Assembly: GCA_009809945.1 (NCBI GenBank)
Contig: WTPW01000452.1
Location: 59,275-123,274 of the forward strand
Reading direction: 5' to 3'
Length of the DNA stretch: 64,000 bases
Source: Gigaspora margarita
Lineage: Eukaryota > Glomeromycota > Glomeromycetes > Diversisporales > Gigasporaceae
Shown here: positions 45,035-56,216 of the stretch, piece by piece
Layout of the letters: each line of letters opens with the position of its first letter
Numbering within the stretch: position 1 is the first letter of the stretch
Notes under the pieces: generated by a model
Databases searched by the model: none
What the model saw: the letters and a program-made list of their open reading frames with translations, nothing else
What the model was told of the DNA's origin: nothing
Program-made: the position numbers and the translations under genes

Positions 45035-48000
45035 GACCAATAGTCGATTACAATGAAGATTATTGGTAAATGTATAATGAATGAAGATTTATAATATCAT
45101 GTGTAGTACAGCCATTTAATTATGCAGCGATTACCAAATTTAGAGATTGTATTACATTGATTGATTGTAACAGGATGTGCCACACTAGCCATACTCATAT
45201 ATATATATCTTTACCCAAGGATCTCTTTTCTCTCTTAGACAGTTGATATAATATTTATTCATTTGCTTATTGTATTATTTATTATTTATCATTATTATAT
45301 TATTATTATTATTTTTTTTTAGACGGGTGTGAAATGAAGGATAGTTTGGGCTGGGTAACACTGTAATATTATAAACCTTCGTTTGTTTATACATTTACCA
45401 ATGATCTTCATTGTAATTGACCATTGGTCAAAATGTACTTCACTCACTCCAATATTTAATATCATACTGTATGTAGACTTTAGAGCGCCTTATTTGAAGA
45501 TGTCTTTGCTTGATCTAAGATTTGAGAGGAGGTCTTGTTTCGTTTCAATATCTTTTTGATGCCTCTTTGGTAAAATCTCTGATATACTGTATGATTGGAC
45601 CAGTTTTCTAATGCCAATAGGGTGTTTATATCTGCCCTTGCGTCTTGTGCTAATAAGGCTGACAGTGCTCTTATGTCTTGGCTCTGGCGGTTGGATCTGC
45701 TTTTGTTAGGATATTTTTTATCCATCTTGAAATAGTATCAACTGATGCTAGATGATGTGTTATTGCAGTTGTTAGAAATAAGTGATCTTGTAGTTCAGTT
45801 GTATTTTTCCATTCCTGAGTTTGTTCAAGTAACTTTAGAACCATTGTAGCTGGGCATAGGCATTGGTCTTCGTAAAAGTTAATAAAAACTTTCTTTGTAC
45901 GGTGTTTATTGTTTCCATGTGCTATTGAGATGTTAACTTCTTTAGGGTTGATGATTTCAAATAATATTTCTAGATTTGATTGTGAAGTGATCTTAAACTT
46001 ATTCTCTAAAGGTCACTAGGCCTGCATGCAGAACCTAAGGCTGTTAAAGAAGCTGCTTTTCATGACAGATCTAACATCGACATAGAATCATTAGATCCCA
46101 AGCTGATTATAAAATCTAGCGAAGGTAAAATATCTATAGCTTCGTCTAGTGAAGGAGGAGGAGAATTTGTTTTCCGAATTGCTATCATAAATTTTGCAAC
46201 CTCTGGGTGTCTGCCTACTGGTAACCATCAATATGTTTATGGACTTTGCTTATTGCTGTCCTGTATGATGCTAAGGTGTTAAATGCTCTTTGTTGGTTGT
46301 TCATATCACTTAAGAATTTAATCACATTTTCTAGAGGACCCTGTATGGGATCCATGTTTCTCTCATTACACCAAACACGCTATTTGTTAATCGCAGATCC
46401 AATTGTAGCATTTGATGATTTATTTGTTGCATTTTGTATCTTTTTAATAGCTTATTCCAGAAAATTATTTGCTTGTAATTTTGCCCTGATATCAAGCAAG
46501 TGAACATTTTCCATTTTGGGTTTCGAAGTGGATTGGGTTTATTGGTTTGCAATAGAGTCAGTATTTTGTGTATTGGTAGTAATATTGGGAAGTCTATTAG
46601 GACATTCATTAGTAGGAAAACCAGGGTGCTGTTTTCTATCCTGGAATTATTAAGCAAAGGGTGACCTTGTCTGAAATCATTTTGGACAGTATCTTCGGAA
46701 TAATGATCCATGGTGGATTTGCCCATAATGTTCTTTGGGCCAATCCTGTTTCAATGCATCTGTTGTGAGGGCTGATGGATCCAGAAACCTTGAAAAATAG
46801 TGCGACAATTGAGTGTTATTCCTGTTTGCAAAGAGGTCGATTGTGAACGGGCCCCATTTTATCATTAATTGATTGAATATTGTTGAATAGGTTTGTATCT
46901 TGATGCTTGGTCTGCTTGAAGATTTAGTTCGCCAGGTAAGTGTTGTGCGGTTATTCTGATCTTTTTGTTTAAGCAGAGATTCTATATATCTTCTGCTAGA
47001 AGATTCAATTTCTGAGTGCAGTACTGCCTTGGTGGTTTAGATAAGCCACTGCTGTATTGTCTGATTTTACCAAGACTGTTTGATTGTTGATATCCTTGAC
47101 CAATAGCGGTGCATAATGAATTGCCTTCAATTCTAGAGTATTTATGTGTAATCATTTTTGGAGCATAGCAGAAGTTCGTTTTGATTGGTTGTTAAAATAC
47201 CCGGAAAAATGTCGATCACACCTCGGATAGATTACCGGCTATGCCCGGATAAAGTTTATTACGAACTTTTAATACTCTCTAAAGACGCTTTTACAGTACA
47301 TTTAATACAGTTTAATAATTACTGTTTTAATTTAAATATCACGAAATATATATCTATATTATTTATTACACGATAAATATATTATTTTACAAAAAATACT
47401 TTAAATCAGCTTCGCAATACATTATTACGCATACCCAAAAACCCTAAACACTACCACTATTACAACTTTTTGTATCTATAAACGTTATTTTTAAATTATA
47501 TTCATAGCCTAAATATATACAATAAAAGGTTTTAGAATAGTAATTCAAAATAGTACTTTTCTTTTTTACTTGTAAGGTAAACAAGCCCAGTTAAAACAAC
47601 AACTCACAATTTCACTTACTAATTGCTTAGATCGCCGAACCACCTTCCCGACCTTTCAAAATATTCACTTCTCATCTAGTTTCTTGAACTACTGTATCTT
47701 ACTGTATCTCTCATTGAAAAACAGTAGGTTTAAAGACGAAAAATAGGTTGCTTAAGTTTATTGTTTCGTCACGTATTACAAAAAAAAATTTTTATATGGC
47801 GTGACGATTTTTACTAATAAAAGTATTTTAAAAATTACAATTGACTGTATAAATAAATGATCGTCACCAATCATATTTATTCAAATTTTAGCCAACCAAA
47901 ACGAACTTCTGCTATGCTCATTTTTGGACTTCGGTCCAGTGTCCATAGGTTATCTTGTGATTTTTTCTGCTCCCATCCTGTTAATGATGCGTCTGTATAA

Positions 48001-50049
48001 ATAGTTGTTGTTGGTTGATTTTCTATTAGGCATGTCCATTCCAATTTTCCAGATTTGTGACCCACCAGTTAAGTTGCTGGATGCTTTGGTGCGATAGTTT
48101 CAGTTGTGCACTCCATCCATGCTTTTTTAGAGCTAAGTTTTTGGCCAGTAGTAGCTAAGAGCCTTCCAATGATTGATGCTAATTTCTTTATATGTATTGG
48201 TTGTTGCTTTATAATCGTGGAACATTCTCTTCTTAGGTCGTTTATCTTCTTTTGTGGAAGAGTTAACTCCATTCTTTTTGAATCGATCTTGAAGCCCAAG
48301 AATTCTACTTGTTGGGAAGGGACTAGCATAGACTTTGGTAAGTTGATTTTGAAACCAAGCTCTTCTAGTTTCTGTACAATAATTCTTGTCTAATTTGTCG
48401 CCTCTGAATTTGAGTGTGCTAGTAAGAGAATGTCGTCCAAGTATATCATGAGTCTGATACCTTGGCTCCTTGACCACGCTAATATTGGTTTTAGTAGCTT
48501 TGTAAATATGCGGGGGCTGCTTGTCAACCCGAATGGAAGAGCAGTAAACCGGTACTGATGATTGCCCACATTGTAGCAAAGTATCGTCATGCAGATAAAG
48601 ATAAGGGAACGTGGTAGAACGTCTTGAATATCGATTGTTGTCATATGATCGTCTTTCCTTATTAGGGTTTTGACCGTTCCCAATGTTTCCATCTTGAAAT
48701 GTGTAGCGTGAATTTATGAGTTTAATTCCCTTAAATCTATTATGAGCCTCGATTTACCATCTTTCTTGTGGATAGTGAAATTCTTGATAAGAAACATGGG
48801 CCGTTTATGTTATTTCCTCTATTATGCGTTTTTCTAAGAGGTTTTGAATTTCGCCAGATAAATCTGGTGCAACAACATGATGTAAATCTGGTGAATAATA
48901 ATTGAGAGGAGGTGTTACAATCCATTCTGGGCAGTAACCCTCTTTGATTATATAAGTGTGCCAAGATGGGCCTGTTAGTTTGGTCCAGTTTATTAAATGA
49001 CTTAATAGTCTTTCCGCGACTGGAGTTTGCTCCCTTCTTAGTTTGTCGTCGAGTTTTGGTTGTTGTATGGTTTTAGGCGACCCATGTAATTGAGGCCGCC
49101 CCGAAACTCGTTTTCCTGTCTTTGCATACGATTGTAAGGGAAGTAGTAATTGCCCCTTTGCCCACGGCCAAAACGGGATTACTTTTGACATATGAAGGTT
49201 TGTAACTGCTTTCTTTGTAATTATGTTGTTGTTTCTTACGACTTTCTGCTGCCTTGTCAAAGAGTTTATTTGTAGAGTTTTCTTTTTCGATGATTGGTTC
49301 AAGGTCGTCACTGAATACTTCCTCTTTTCCTGAGGGTGGTGTGTATTTAGGTAAAATAACTTTGAGGGATTGTTGCCTTCTAAGGTCGTTGATATATGAC
49401 AGGGTGTCCAGTAAGCGGGCCCTTGTGTCTTTAAGAGAAGTTTCAACATAATGCCATGCTTGTAGAGCTTCATGTCATTGTCTGGTTTTCTATCATAAAT
49501 TGCTCTAAGAGTGTTGTCCAAGGGACGAAGAGTTGCTGAAGATCGGTACGCGATTTTTGAGAGAAGCTTATCAGTTTCTTTGGCCTGTGGAGACATAAGC
49601 TTCCAAATTCTCTTATCCATGGTAGGTGCTTCATATTTGATCTCAGCATTTCGTGGTTGTTCTTTAAGTATGTTTGTCCTTGCTGTCTTTGCGAGAAGGT
49701 TGTCCTTGTGTATTTTAGTGAAAAAATTAAGCATTTCATTTGTCTGCGTCCAACTGTTGATATCTGGCTTGGTCAAGATCGAAGTCATCGGCTTGGTCAT
49801 CGTAGATTTGTCATGCTTCATTAGGTCTAGACAAGTCGTCTTCATGCATGATGTATATGAGTTCATTAATGTACTTAGGTCGGGATAAAATCTAGATTTT
49901 AGCGCGAAAGTTGCCAAAATAAAACGGCCTAAGAGAGAAAGAGATCCTTGGGTAGAGATATATATATATGAGTATGGCTAGTGTGGCGCATCCTGTTACA
50001 ATCAATCAATGTAATACAATCTCTAAATTTGGTAATCGCTGCGAAGTAT
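45035..50049 (-). mobile_element. DIRS-like (tyrosine recombinase) retroelement fossil
   Basis: Inverted terminal repeats 45125-45237 and 49930-50041, about 97 percent alike, bound a minus-strand coding body. Parts in order: N-terminal gag-like region (about 49917-48810), reverse transcriptase with its YLDD box (about 48700-48300), RNase H (about 48070-47930), the 'DLFANR' domain typical of DIRS/Ngaro elements (about 46865-46680), and a tyrosine-recombinase region (about 46500-45480). At the low end 45034-45071 is complementary to 45391-45436, resembling the internal complementary region of DIRS elements. The element is broken, with roughly five to ten breaks and a nested MITE (47162-47918). 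The close similarity of its ends suggests moderate to young age. Confidence 0.75.
47162..47918. mobile_element. MULE-like MITE (757 bases) inside the DIRS-like fossil
   Basis: Perfect 9-base duplication catttttgg (47153-47161, 47919-47927). Ends AGCATAGCAGAAGTTCGTTT on both sides, inverted; 9-base duplications are typical of MULEs. No transposase. The inside has an ACGATAAATATATT-rich centre and 'cgtcacgtattac' near the right. Confidence 0.85.
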
Positions 50050-50204
50050 ATTTTACTAATAAATCATATCCATTCATTAAGTAAAAAATGCCCAGCTGAT
50101 AATTTTGCTATAGAACCTGCTAACAAGTAGGGCTAAACGCCGACCTAGATCCGACGCATCCGACCCAGAAATTTGGGGTCAGCCCCGTAAAAATCCGAAA
50201 CGAG

Positions 50205-50425
50205 CCAACACGTATCACGAGCCCAACACGTGTGTAACGTACACATACGTGCCATCTGAATGCGCCATTTCATATGACGTGATATTACGTGCCACCCTTT
50301 GCCGTAATGTCCGTGCCATTATACCGTGCCATTCCGTGAAACGTTCCTGTACCTACCAAATAATCCGTGCCATTTGAGCATTCCCGACACCAACCCGTAC
50401 CACTACCCGTACCACTTTTCTTACA
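50205..50425. other. GC-richer stretch with CGTGCCAT repeats
   Basis: Short dispersed 'cgtgccat', 'acacgt' and 'cccgtaccac' words make this locally GC-richer than the surroundings. There is no open frame with a domain. The MITE at 50426-50679 separates it from the continuing 'gggaggccgtcgatccaga' at 50691. Confidence 0.5.
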
Positions 50426-50679
50426 ACTCATACAGGGGAGTCCCCAAAATTCCGGGTTGGGATACGTCGGAGTGCATCGGAATCATGGTCGACTGGATCG
50501 GAATTGATCGATTTTGCCCCAAGATCATAAAAAATTTTACTAATAAATCATATCCATTCATTAAGTAAAAAATGCCCAGCTGATTATTTTGCTATGGAAC
50601 CTGCTAACAAGTAGGGCTAAACGCCGACCTAGATCCGACACATCCGACCCGGAAATTTGGGGACAGCCCTGTAAAAATC
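50426..50679. mobile_element. MULE-like MITE, ACTCATACAGGGG end, copy (b), uninterrupted (254 bases)
   Basis: 11-base duplication cttttcttaca (50415-50425, 50680-50690). The left end ACTCATACAGGGGAGTCC and the right end CAGCCCTGTAAAAATC form an imperfect inverted pair. It is the cleanest of the three copies. Confidence 0.85.
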
Positions 50680-51109
50680 CTTTTCTTACAGGGAGGCCGT
50701 CGATCCAGATGTATTCGGCTTGGGCTTTGCCTCCTTGTCAAGATTAAAGTACAGTATTTAGAAAAGGTTCGATGTTGGATTTGTTGCTGATAGACATTGT
50801 CATAAAAATAAAATTAACTCTTAGTGAAAAGATTAATTTGATTGTTGTTTGTTCGTTAAAAAAGTCGTTACAAAAACTAAATCCAGATATATACTGGGGA
50901 AATGAGTGGGCAAAAAAAAAACTGAGTGTATTAAAAAAGAAAAAAAAAAGTTGCAGTTGTTGTTTAAAAAAAAAGCAGTTGTAAATTGTTTGAAGAAATC
51001 AGACAAAGGAATGAAAAGTGGGTTTATATTGAAAATGTCAAATGGTCGGAACAAATATTATCGATAAGGTTTGATAAACCCCAGTAGTATAAAATTACAT
51101 ATTACAATA

Positions 51110-52250
51110 CTTTACTATAACATCTGAATTTGGTTTTTCTCATCCAGTAGGATTATATCCACCAAGAATTTTGACAATGCCTTTAACCTTCATAACCACA
51201 ATAACATTTGCTTGCTTATTGCATCTATTCAAAATGAATCTTTGATAAAACCATCTCTGCTCCACGAAGAAGTAATTTAAATTTATTTGTTGTGGAATAT
51301 ATTATACTCTTATTGTCAAACCATGAAGTAATTTGGGCCACATGTATTTTCTTAATCACTGGTTGGTAATATTGATGCCAAATCTAGATGAGCGGAAGAA
51401 CTTCTGATAATATTGGTCTATTTGGAGATATAAGTCTTTTTATTATGTCGTTCCAGAGATCTTTGTCTAGAATTTGTTGGTATGGTTGTAAATTGTCAAT
51501 AACTACATCACCGAATATTTGAAAATAACGAATAAGAAGTAAACAATTTCGTAAAGTGGTCTATAGAGATAAAAAATTGTCATGAGACTGGTTTTCATAT
51601 CAAGGGCAGGCCAGGATTTTGAACAATTCCCCATTCAATAATAAATCATCACGTCAAATAAGGGATATTAAAGCATTTTCCTGAACAGAGGTAAAATCTT
51701 CAGAGTTAAAAAGTTTATCTGGGCAATTCTTGAAGTTCATTAATTTGAAAGTTTATTTTGTAAACACGAGGGAAACGAAAACGAAGCCAGGAAGTCTTGG
51801 TTTCAATTAAATAGGTTTCAAGACCTTTAGCAAACTCTTCGAGGAGTAGCTCATAAGTAATAAGTGTAAGCTCAAAAGTAAATGAAGTATCAAGTTTGTT
51901 TAAAAAAACTTTTCCTCCATAGATATACCTTTAATTAAAAATTTTTTACATTAATACTACAATGCTTTTACATTTCAAATACATTACCGATTACAATATT
52001 GAGTAATAGAAATAAAAGATTATGCCGTATAACTTACTTGATAGTAATTTCAAATGTTGGATCGTTAAATAAACCGTTTTAATTTTATTCCGATCTTTCT
52101 TAATATTTGCTAATTTATTACGAAAATATATTGATCTAAGTTTTAAAATGGCAGAATGCGCCCAGAATATTTTAGTATTGGGAAATTAGGCAACATTAAT
52201 TAGTTTTCTTCATCATTAAGAAGTTCAAGATAATTGTTTGAAGCTTTTTC
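51110..52250 (-). pseudogene. BTB-BACK-TLDc protein pseudogene
   Basis: Minus strand. First block near 52250-52038: 'NNYLELLNDEE', then 'PNTKIFWAHSAILKLRSIYF' and 'RNKLANIKKDRN', the BTB/POZ fold of the large Glomeromycotina BTB family. A GTAAGT donor (52037) and an AG acceptor (51929) define an intron of 109 bases, after which IK-YIYGGKV finishes the BTB. Then come 'LLEEFAKGLETYLIETKTSW' (BACK-like), 'TLRNCLLLIRYFQI' and 'QPYQQILDKDLWNDIIKRLI', and last 'FKLLLRG' and 'MKVKGIVKILGGYNP', the start of a TLDc domain. Stops and shifts occur in every block, there is no ATG at the start, and it ends inside TLDc. Intact relatives are thought to be Cullin-3 adaptors; this copy is dead. Confidence 0.75.
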
Positions 52251-52262
52251 GAAGAATTCTAA

Positions 52263-52950
52263 AACCTTTTTTTTTTTTATTAAACCCAAGTAAGAATGTG
52301 GAGTTTATATATAGTAGTATGTTGTTTGATTTATTTTAGTCACGAAAAGTGGCTAAATTAATAATAGTGTGTAATAGATGAATCCATTGATAATCAAAGT
52401 CTATCGTTTTTTTTTGCTTGAGAAAATATTGTGACTGAATACCAGCACGATTCTGTGTCAATATATTTCCCTTTGTTTCACTTACTTCAATATTATGATT
52501 AGTGCTGTAGATTTGTCAGATTAAAGGAATAATTTAAATTTTAGGATTAATAATTCATGAATAAATGAGATCAATAATATTTTGTTTATATTTTTTTTAA
52601 AATTCGTGAATCGTCTATGGGAATAACATGTTTAAAATTTAACTAAATTCATGTCCAGCACTATTTTTTAAAAACTGCTCAAATCTGTAAATATTGTTCA
52701 AGATACAGTACTTTATTACGTAATATGTGACTCATACATATTTAAATAACTTTACTAGGAATACAAAACATACCAGGAACATAGTGATGGTTTACAGACA
52801 ACCGCAGAATAACGTTGATTTGTGCAAACTTTGTATTTCTTGGACGGCATATTTTGTATATGCAGCATCATCATATACTGTGTAGTTTCTTAACCCTTAC
52901 TGACAATATACATTACTGGGTACTTAATGAGAGATGCTTTGGATTGTTAT
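52263..52950. other. AT-rich intergenic DNA, no gene seen
   Basis: Contains an ACCAGGAACATAGTG motif at about 52771. Nothing else recognised. Confidence 0.5.
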
Positions 52951-53120
52951 CAATACATTATAATCCAATTGTCCGTCACTAATTGAGCTTATGTCATGCT
53001 TTTTTTATTAATGATTTTAGACAGAGGTCCCTTGCGAAGCAGGGACCTCTGTTTAAAATTATTAAAAAAAAGCGCGACATAATCTCAATTAATGACGGAC
53101 AATTGGATTATAATGTATTG
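52951..53120. mobile_element. Foldback element, 170 bases
   Basis: A nearly perfect palindrome from CAATACATTATAATCC to its reverse, with 'caattgtccgtca' in the arms and a central GGTCCCTTGCGAAGCAGGGACC hairpin (split here as GGTCCCTTGCG and AAGCAGGGACC). No clear target duplication. Confidence 0.75.
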
Positions 53121-53159
53121 TGAGTAAAAAGTTTCTTTAAGAATTTTTAAGTTTCTTTA

Positions 53160-53706
53160 AGATTCTTTACAATTCTTTAAAAATTCTTTAAAAATCTTAT
53201 CTTACCCTCCACCTCCCCCACCCACCCACCCTTGAAAAAATTCCAACTCGGGCACTGCCCCTTGAAATTTTTTCAAACTCCGATCAAAAATAGAGATCGG
53301 GTTTCGTCTTACCACGAAAATAGGTGGTTATACAAAATTCAAACTCCGACGGACCGAGTTCGGGTCAGGTTCATTGAACTAAGATCGGGTTCATTTGAAA
53401 CAAGATCAGGTTTAAAAACCAAGATCGGGTTCGGATTTTTTAAACTCCGACCAAAAATAGAGGACGCTTTTCGTGTTCACAAAAAATGATCGGGTTACAT
53501 AAAAATTCAAACTCCGCATCCTGGGTTAGTATCGAGTTCCTTTGAACCAAGACCGGGTTCATTTGAACCAAGATCGGGTTCAAATGAACCTTAGTCGGGT
53601 TCATTTGAACCAAGCCCGGGTTTAAGTACCAGGATCGGGTTCCTCTAACCACATATAAAAAATAAACTTTCTAGCCCGCGGCAACGCCCGGGCACCTAAC
53701 ACTAGT
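53160..53706 (+). mobile_element. Helitron-like non-autonomous element, 3' end clear
   Basis: The right end has the hairpin GCCCGCGGCAACGCCCGGGC (53674-53693), a short spacer and CTAG followed by T (53702-53706), the textbook Helitron terminus. Upstream is a run of 'gatcgggttcatttgaac' units (about 53280-53650). The 5' end is uncertain; 53160 is only a guess at the start of the unusual composition. No Rep/helicase. Confidence 0.65.
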
Positions 53707-53732
53707 TAAGGAATATTACTTATTCCACGTTT

Positions 53733-53943
53733 CTATATGATTGCATGACGGGGGTTTACAACTTATAATCAGTAAAAAAATCGAGTTTATAGCAATGTTT
53801 GTTATTTCCCGGCAACGCTTGTTATTTCCCCGGACTTCCAGGGAAATAACAAGCGTTACCGATGAAATAACAAACATTGCTAGAAACTCGATTTTTTTTA
53901 TTGATCAAAGTAGTGATTATGAGTCGTAAAGCCCGTCATGACA
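53733..53943. mobile_element. Foldback MITE, GCATGACGGG ends (~210 bases)
   Basis: The arms share 'catgacggg', 'cataatca', 'aaaaaaatcgagttt', 'agcaatgtttgttattt' and 'cggcaacgcttgttatttcc'. The loop is minimal. The 62-codon frame inside is a palindrome product. Related 'cgggaaataa' words continue to about 54090. Confidence 0.7.
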
Positions 53944-54456
53944 TCATATAAAAACGAAGAATAATACCCTTATTTCGCCGCTACGGGGAAATAACCCGGT
54001 AGATCTCCACCATGATGTGGCCCTTCGGGCCCCCAGATGACCGGGGATGTACCTCTTATTACCGCGTTGCGGGAAATAAATAGTACATATTAAATACTTG
54101 TATACAGTACCTGCGGGAAAACCATGTCTGTATTATAACATAATTATCGAGTTTCACGCGAAATAACTATAAACCTTTTTCTGGCGGCTAATTTAAGAAA
54201 AAATAAATCGTGGCTGTGCAAGACTTCAAAATCTTGAATTATACTTGTTATACACTAGATTAAAAAAAATTAAAAAATAAATAAAAAAAAAAAATAAATA
54301 AATAAAATAAAATAAAATAAAATAAATAAAATAAAATAAAATGTGCCAATTCTTCATAGTGGACTTCGTATGATTGGTTGTTATTTTCTATTGAATTTTA
54401 CATTAACTATATAATATAAAAGTGCATTGTCTAATATCAAAACACACAATAAAATA
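53944..54456. other. Mixed intergenic DNA
   Basis: A GC-richer patch (53960-54120) with 'cccttcgggcccc' and 'gggaaataa', then A-rich (AAAT)n low complexity at about 54262-54345. No gene seen. Confidence 0.5.
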
Positions 54457-54879
54457 TAGAGTTGTAGGACTCTATTGTTAAAAGGGTATCTTTAGGCTTC
54501 TCTTTTTAAAATGTTAGAATAATAACGACTAGAAATGGATAAATAATGTCAAATAGATTTTAAGTAACGTGCAACATACGTGTTGTCGTATGTAACATAA
54601 ATAGAACAATGATCTCTAGCAGACAGTATTCAGTATTCATAACATAGTAATAAAGTAATGTTCTAATAATAAAATGTGTTTTGTGGGGTTCCGTATGATG
54701 AAGGACCTGCACGATACGTTTGACATCGTTATACATTAAGTAAGTGAATTTATTTGTGGAAATCAACAAGTACACAATAGTCAAATCACCTATGTGACTA
54801 TCAAGTTACTACTATGCTAACTTTTTTAACCGATTTTTTAAGTTAGTGATAATTTTAGCAATAGAGTTCTACAACTCTA
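54457..54879. mobile_element. hAT-like MITE, TAGAGTTGTAG ends (423 bases)
   Basis: Ends TAGAGTTGTAGGACTCTATT and, inverted, TAGAGTTGTAGAACTCTATT. Flanking 8-mers ataaaata (54449-54456) and ataaaact (54880-54887) agree at six of eight positions. TAGAG is a hAT-type start. The 74-codon frame inside has no known domain. Confidence 0.7.
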
Positions 54880-54887
54880 ATAAAACT

Positions 54888-56216
54888 TTTTATACATTTC
54901 TTTTTATTTTATTATGCATTATTTTTTTTTAAAAATATACTTTAAGCTGTATAATTAATGCAAAACTCAATTGAAACAAATAGCCAATCATACATGAGAT
55001 AATGATGCTATATAGTCCATAGTGCTTCGCCTCGACTTTTACATTACATTTGATCTTAAAATTTGATTGATTCAAGACGGGAAAGAACAAATTTTTATGG
55101 GAGCTCTAAGGGATGTAAGTTTCATCAATACAATATGTAATATCATAATTTTTCAGGGAAAACAAGTACAATGAAAACTTAAATACTGTGTTCACTTTCG
55201 GTTTTCCCTCTGCAACATTCACGCGCAGAAATTTGCCGGGTAAGATTATACTATACTTTTTCGATAAATTTTGTTCATATCCAATTATAAATATTACTTC
55301 AAACATGTATATGTTGTATGTCAGATTAAAATTTTGTTATTTAAATACTGCGTTTGTCGGAGTTCGTAAGAAGTCTACATTAGAGTAAAAGTAGAGAACT
55401 AGCAATATTATGTTATTTTTTTGATCGTAAGTGTTATAAAGTAGCTAAAATTTTGTAATTGGTATACATAGGCAGAAATTTGTCTGATTGGGTAACTTAT
55501 TTATACACTTCAAATGTATTCATTGAGACCTTGTCTTTTTAGTTTCAAACTGGTTCTAGAAAGTCAACTCTATGATTGATACTACTATATTCAGAGAAAT
55601 TATGTGATATTCTGAAAGGGTTAAAAAAAGCAATCTCTGAATTCCACCCAAAACAAAAGTAGTTGTTAACAACTAGGAAACAAGAACCGTTGAATCCGGA
55701 ACCTTTAATATCTAGATTTTAATTTATAGCTTTTTTATTAAAAAATTTATAATATAAATTATTTAATAACAAGGTTACCACTGAAAACAATAATATCGAT
55801 AATTTTAGAAAGCATATTAATATTTATTATTTCAATATTCGGTTAATTAATCCATATACACCATTTAAATTAATTTTATTATAAATTTTTCTAACTTCCA
55901 TTATCTGTTATAATAATTATAGTACTAATAAAGCTGCCAAAAATCTACATCTAGCCGGCACTGCCTATAAGCCAGGCCATTCCTAATTTAAATTGGGTCA
56001 ACTTTTTCGGCAAACCAATTTTCATTTTTATCTTTTTCGTTTATATATTTTTTCTCTTTAGGTACGTATATACATAAAGACTACTAAGTTATTTTAGTAT
56101 GAAATTGACAAATAAAATGCTCCCGATTTAATTGTTTCCCTTGATTTAATAATCTAAATAACAATATAAAATAAATAATAAATTTGTTTAATTATAAGCA
56201 AATTAATATCACTTAC
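54888..56216. other. Intergenic DNA downstream of the kinase gene
   Basis: AT-rich. Overlapping 66-codon frames on both strands at 55106-55388 are a little more protein-like than the background, but I recognise no domain. Further 3' exons of the kinase gene could lie at its right edge. Confidence 0.4.

Larger units (their letters stand above)
44920..50195. mobile_element. MULE-like MITE, AACTCATACAGGGG end, copy (c), split by the DIRS-like fossil
   Basis: The MITE is 44920-45034 plus about 50049-50195. Flanks cgaaatgag (44911-44919) and cgaaacgag (50196-50204) differ at one of nine bases, and joining the two halves gives the same order of blocks as copy (b) at 50426-50679. Confidence 0.8.

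Noticed and set aside
49254-49888. Plus-strand frames of 65 and 125 codons
   Set aside because: Antisense to the coding body of the DIRS-like fossil.
50772-51054. 70-73 codon frames on both strands
   Set aside because: Lys/Phe-rich reading of A/T runs; no domain and no codon signal.
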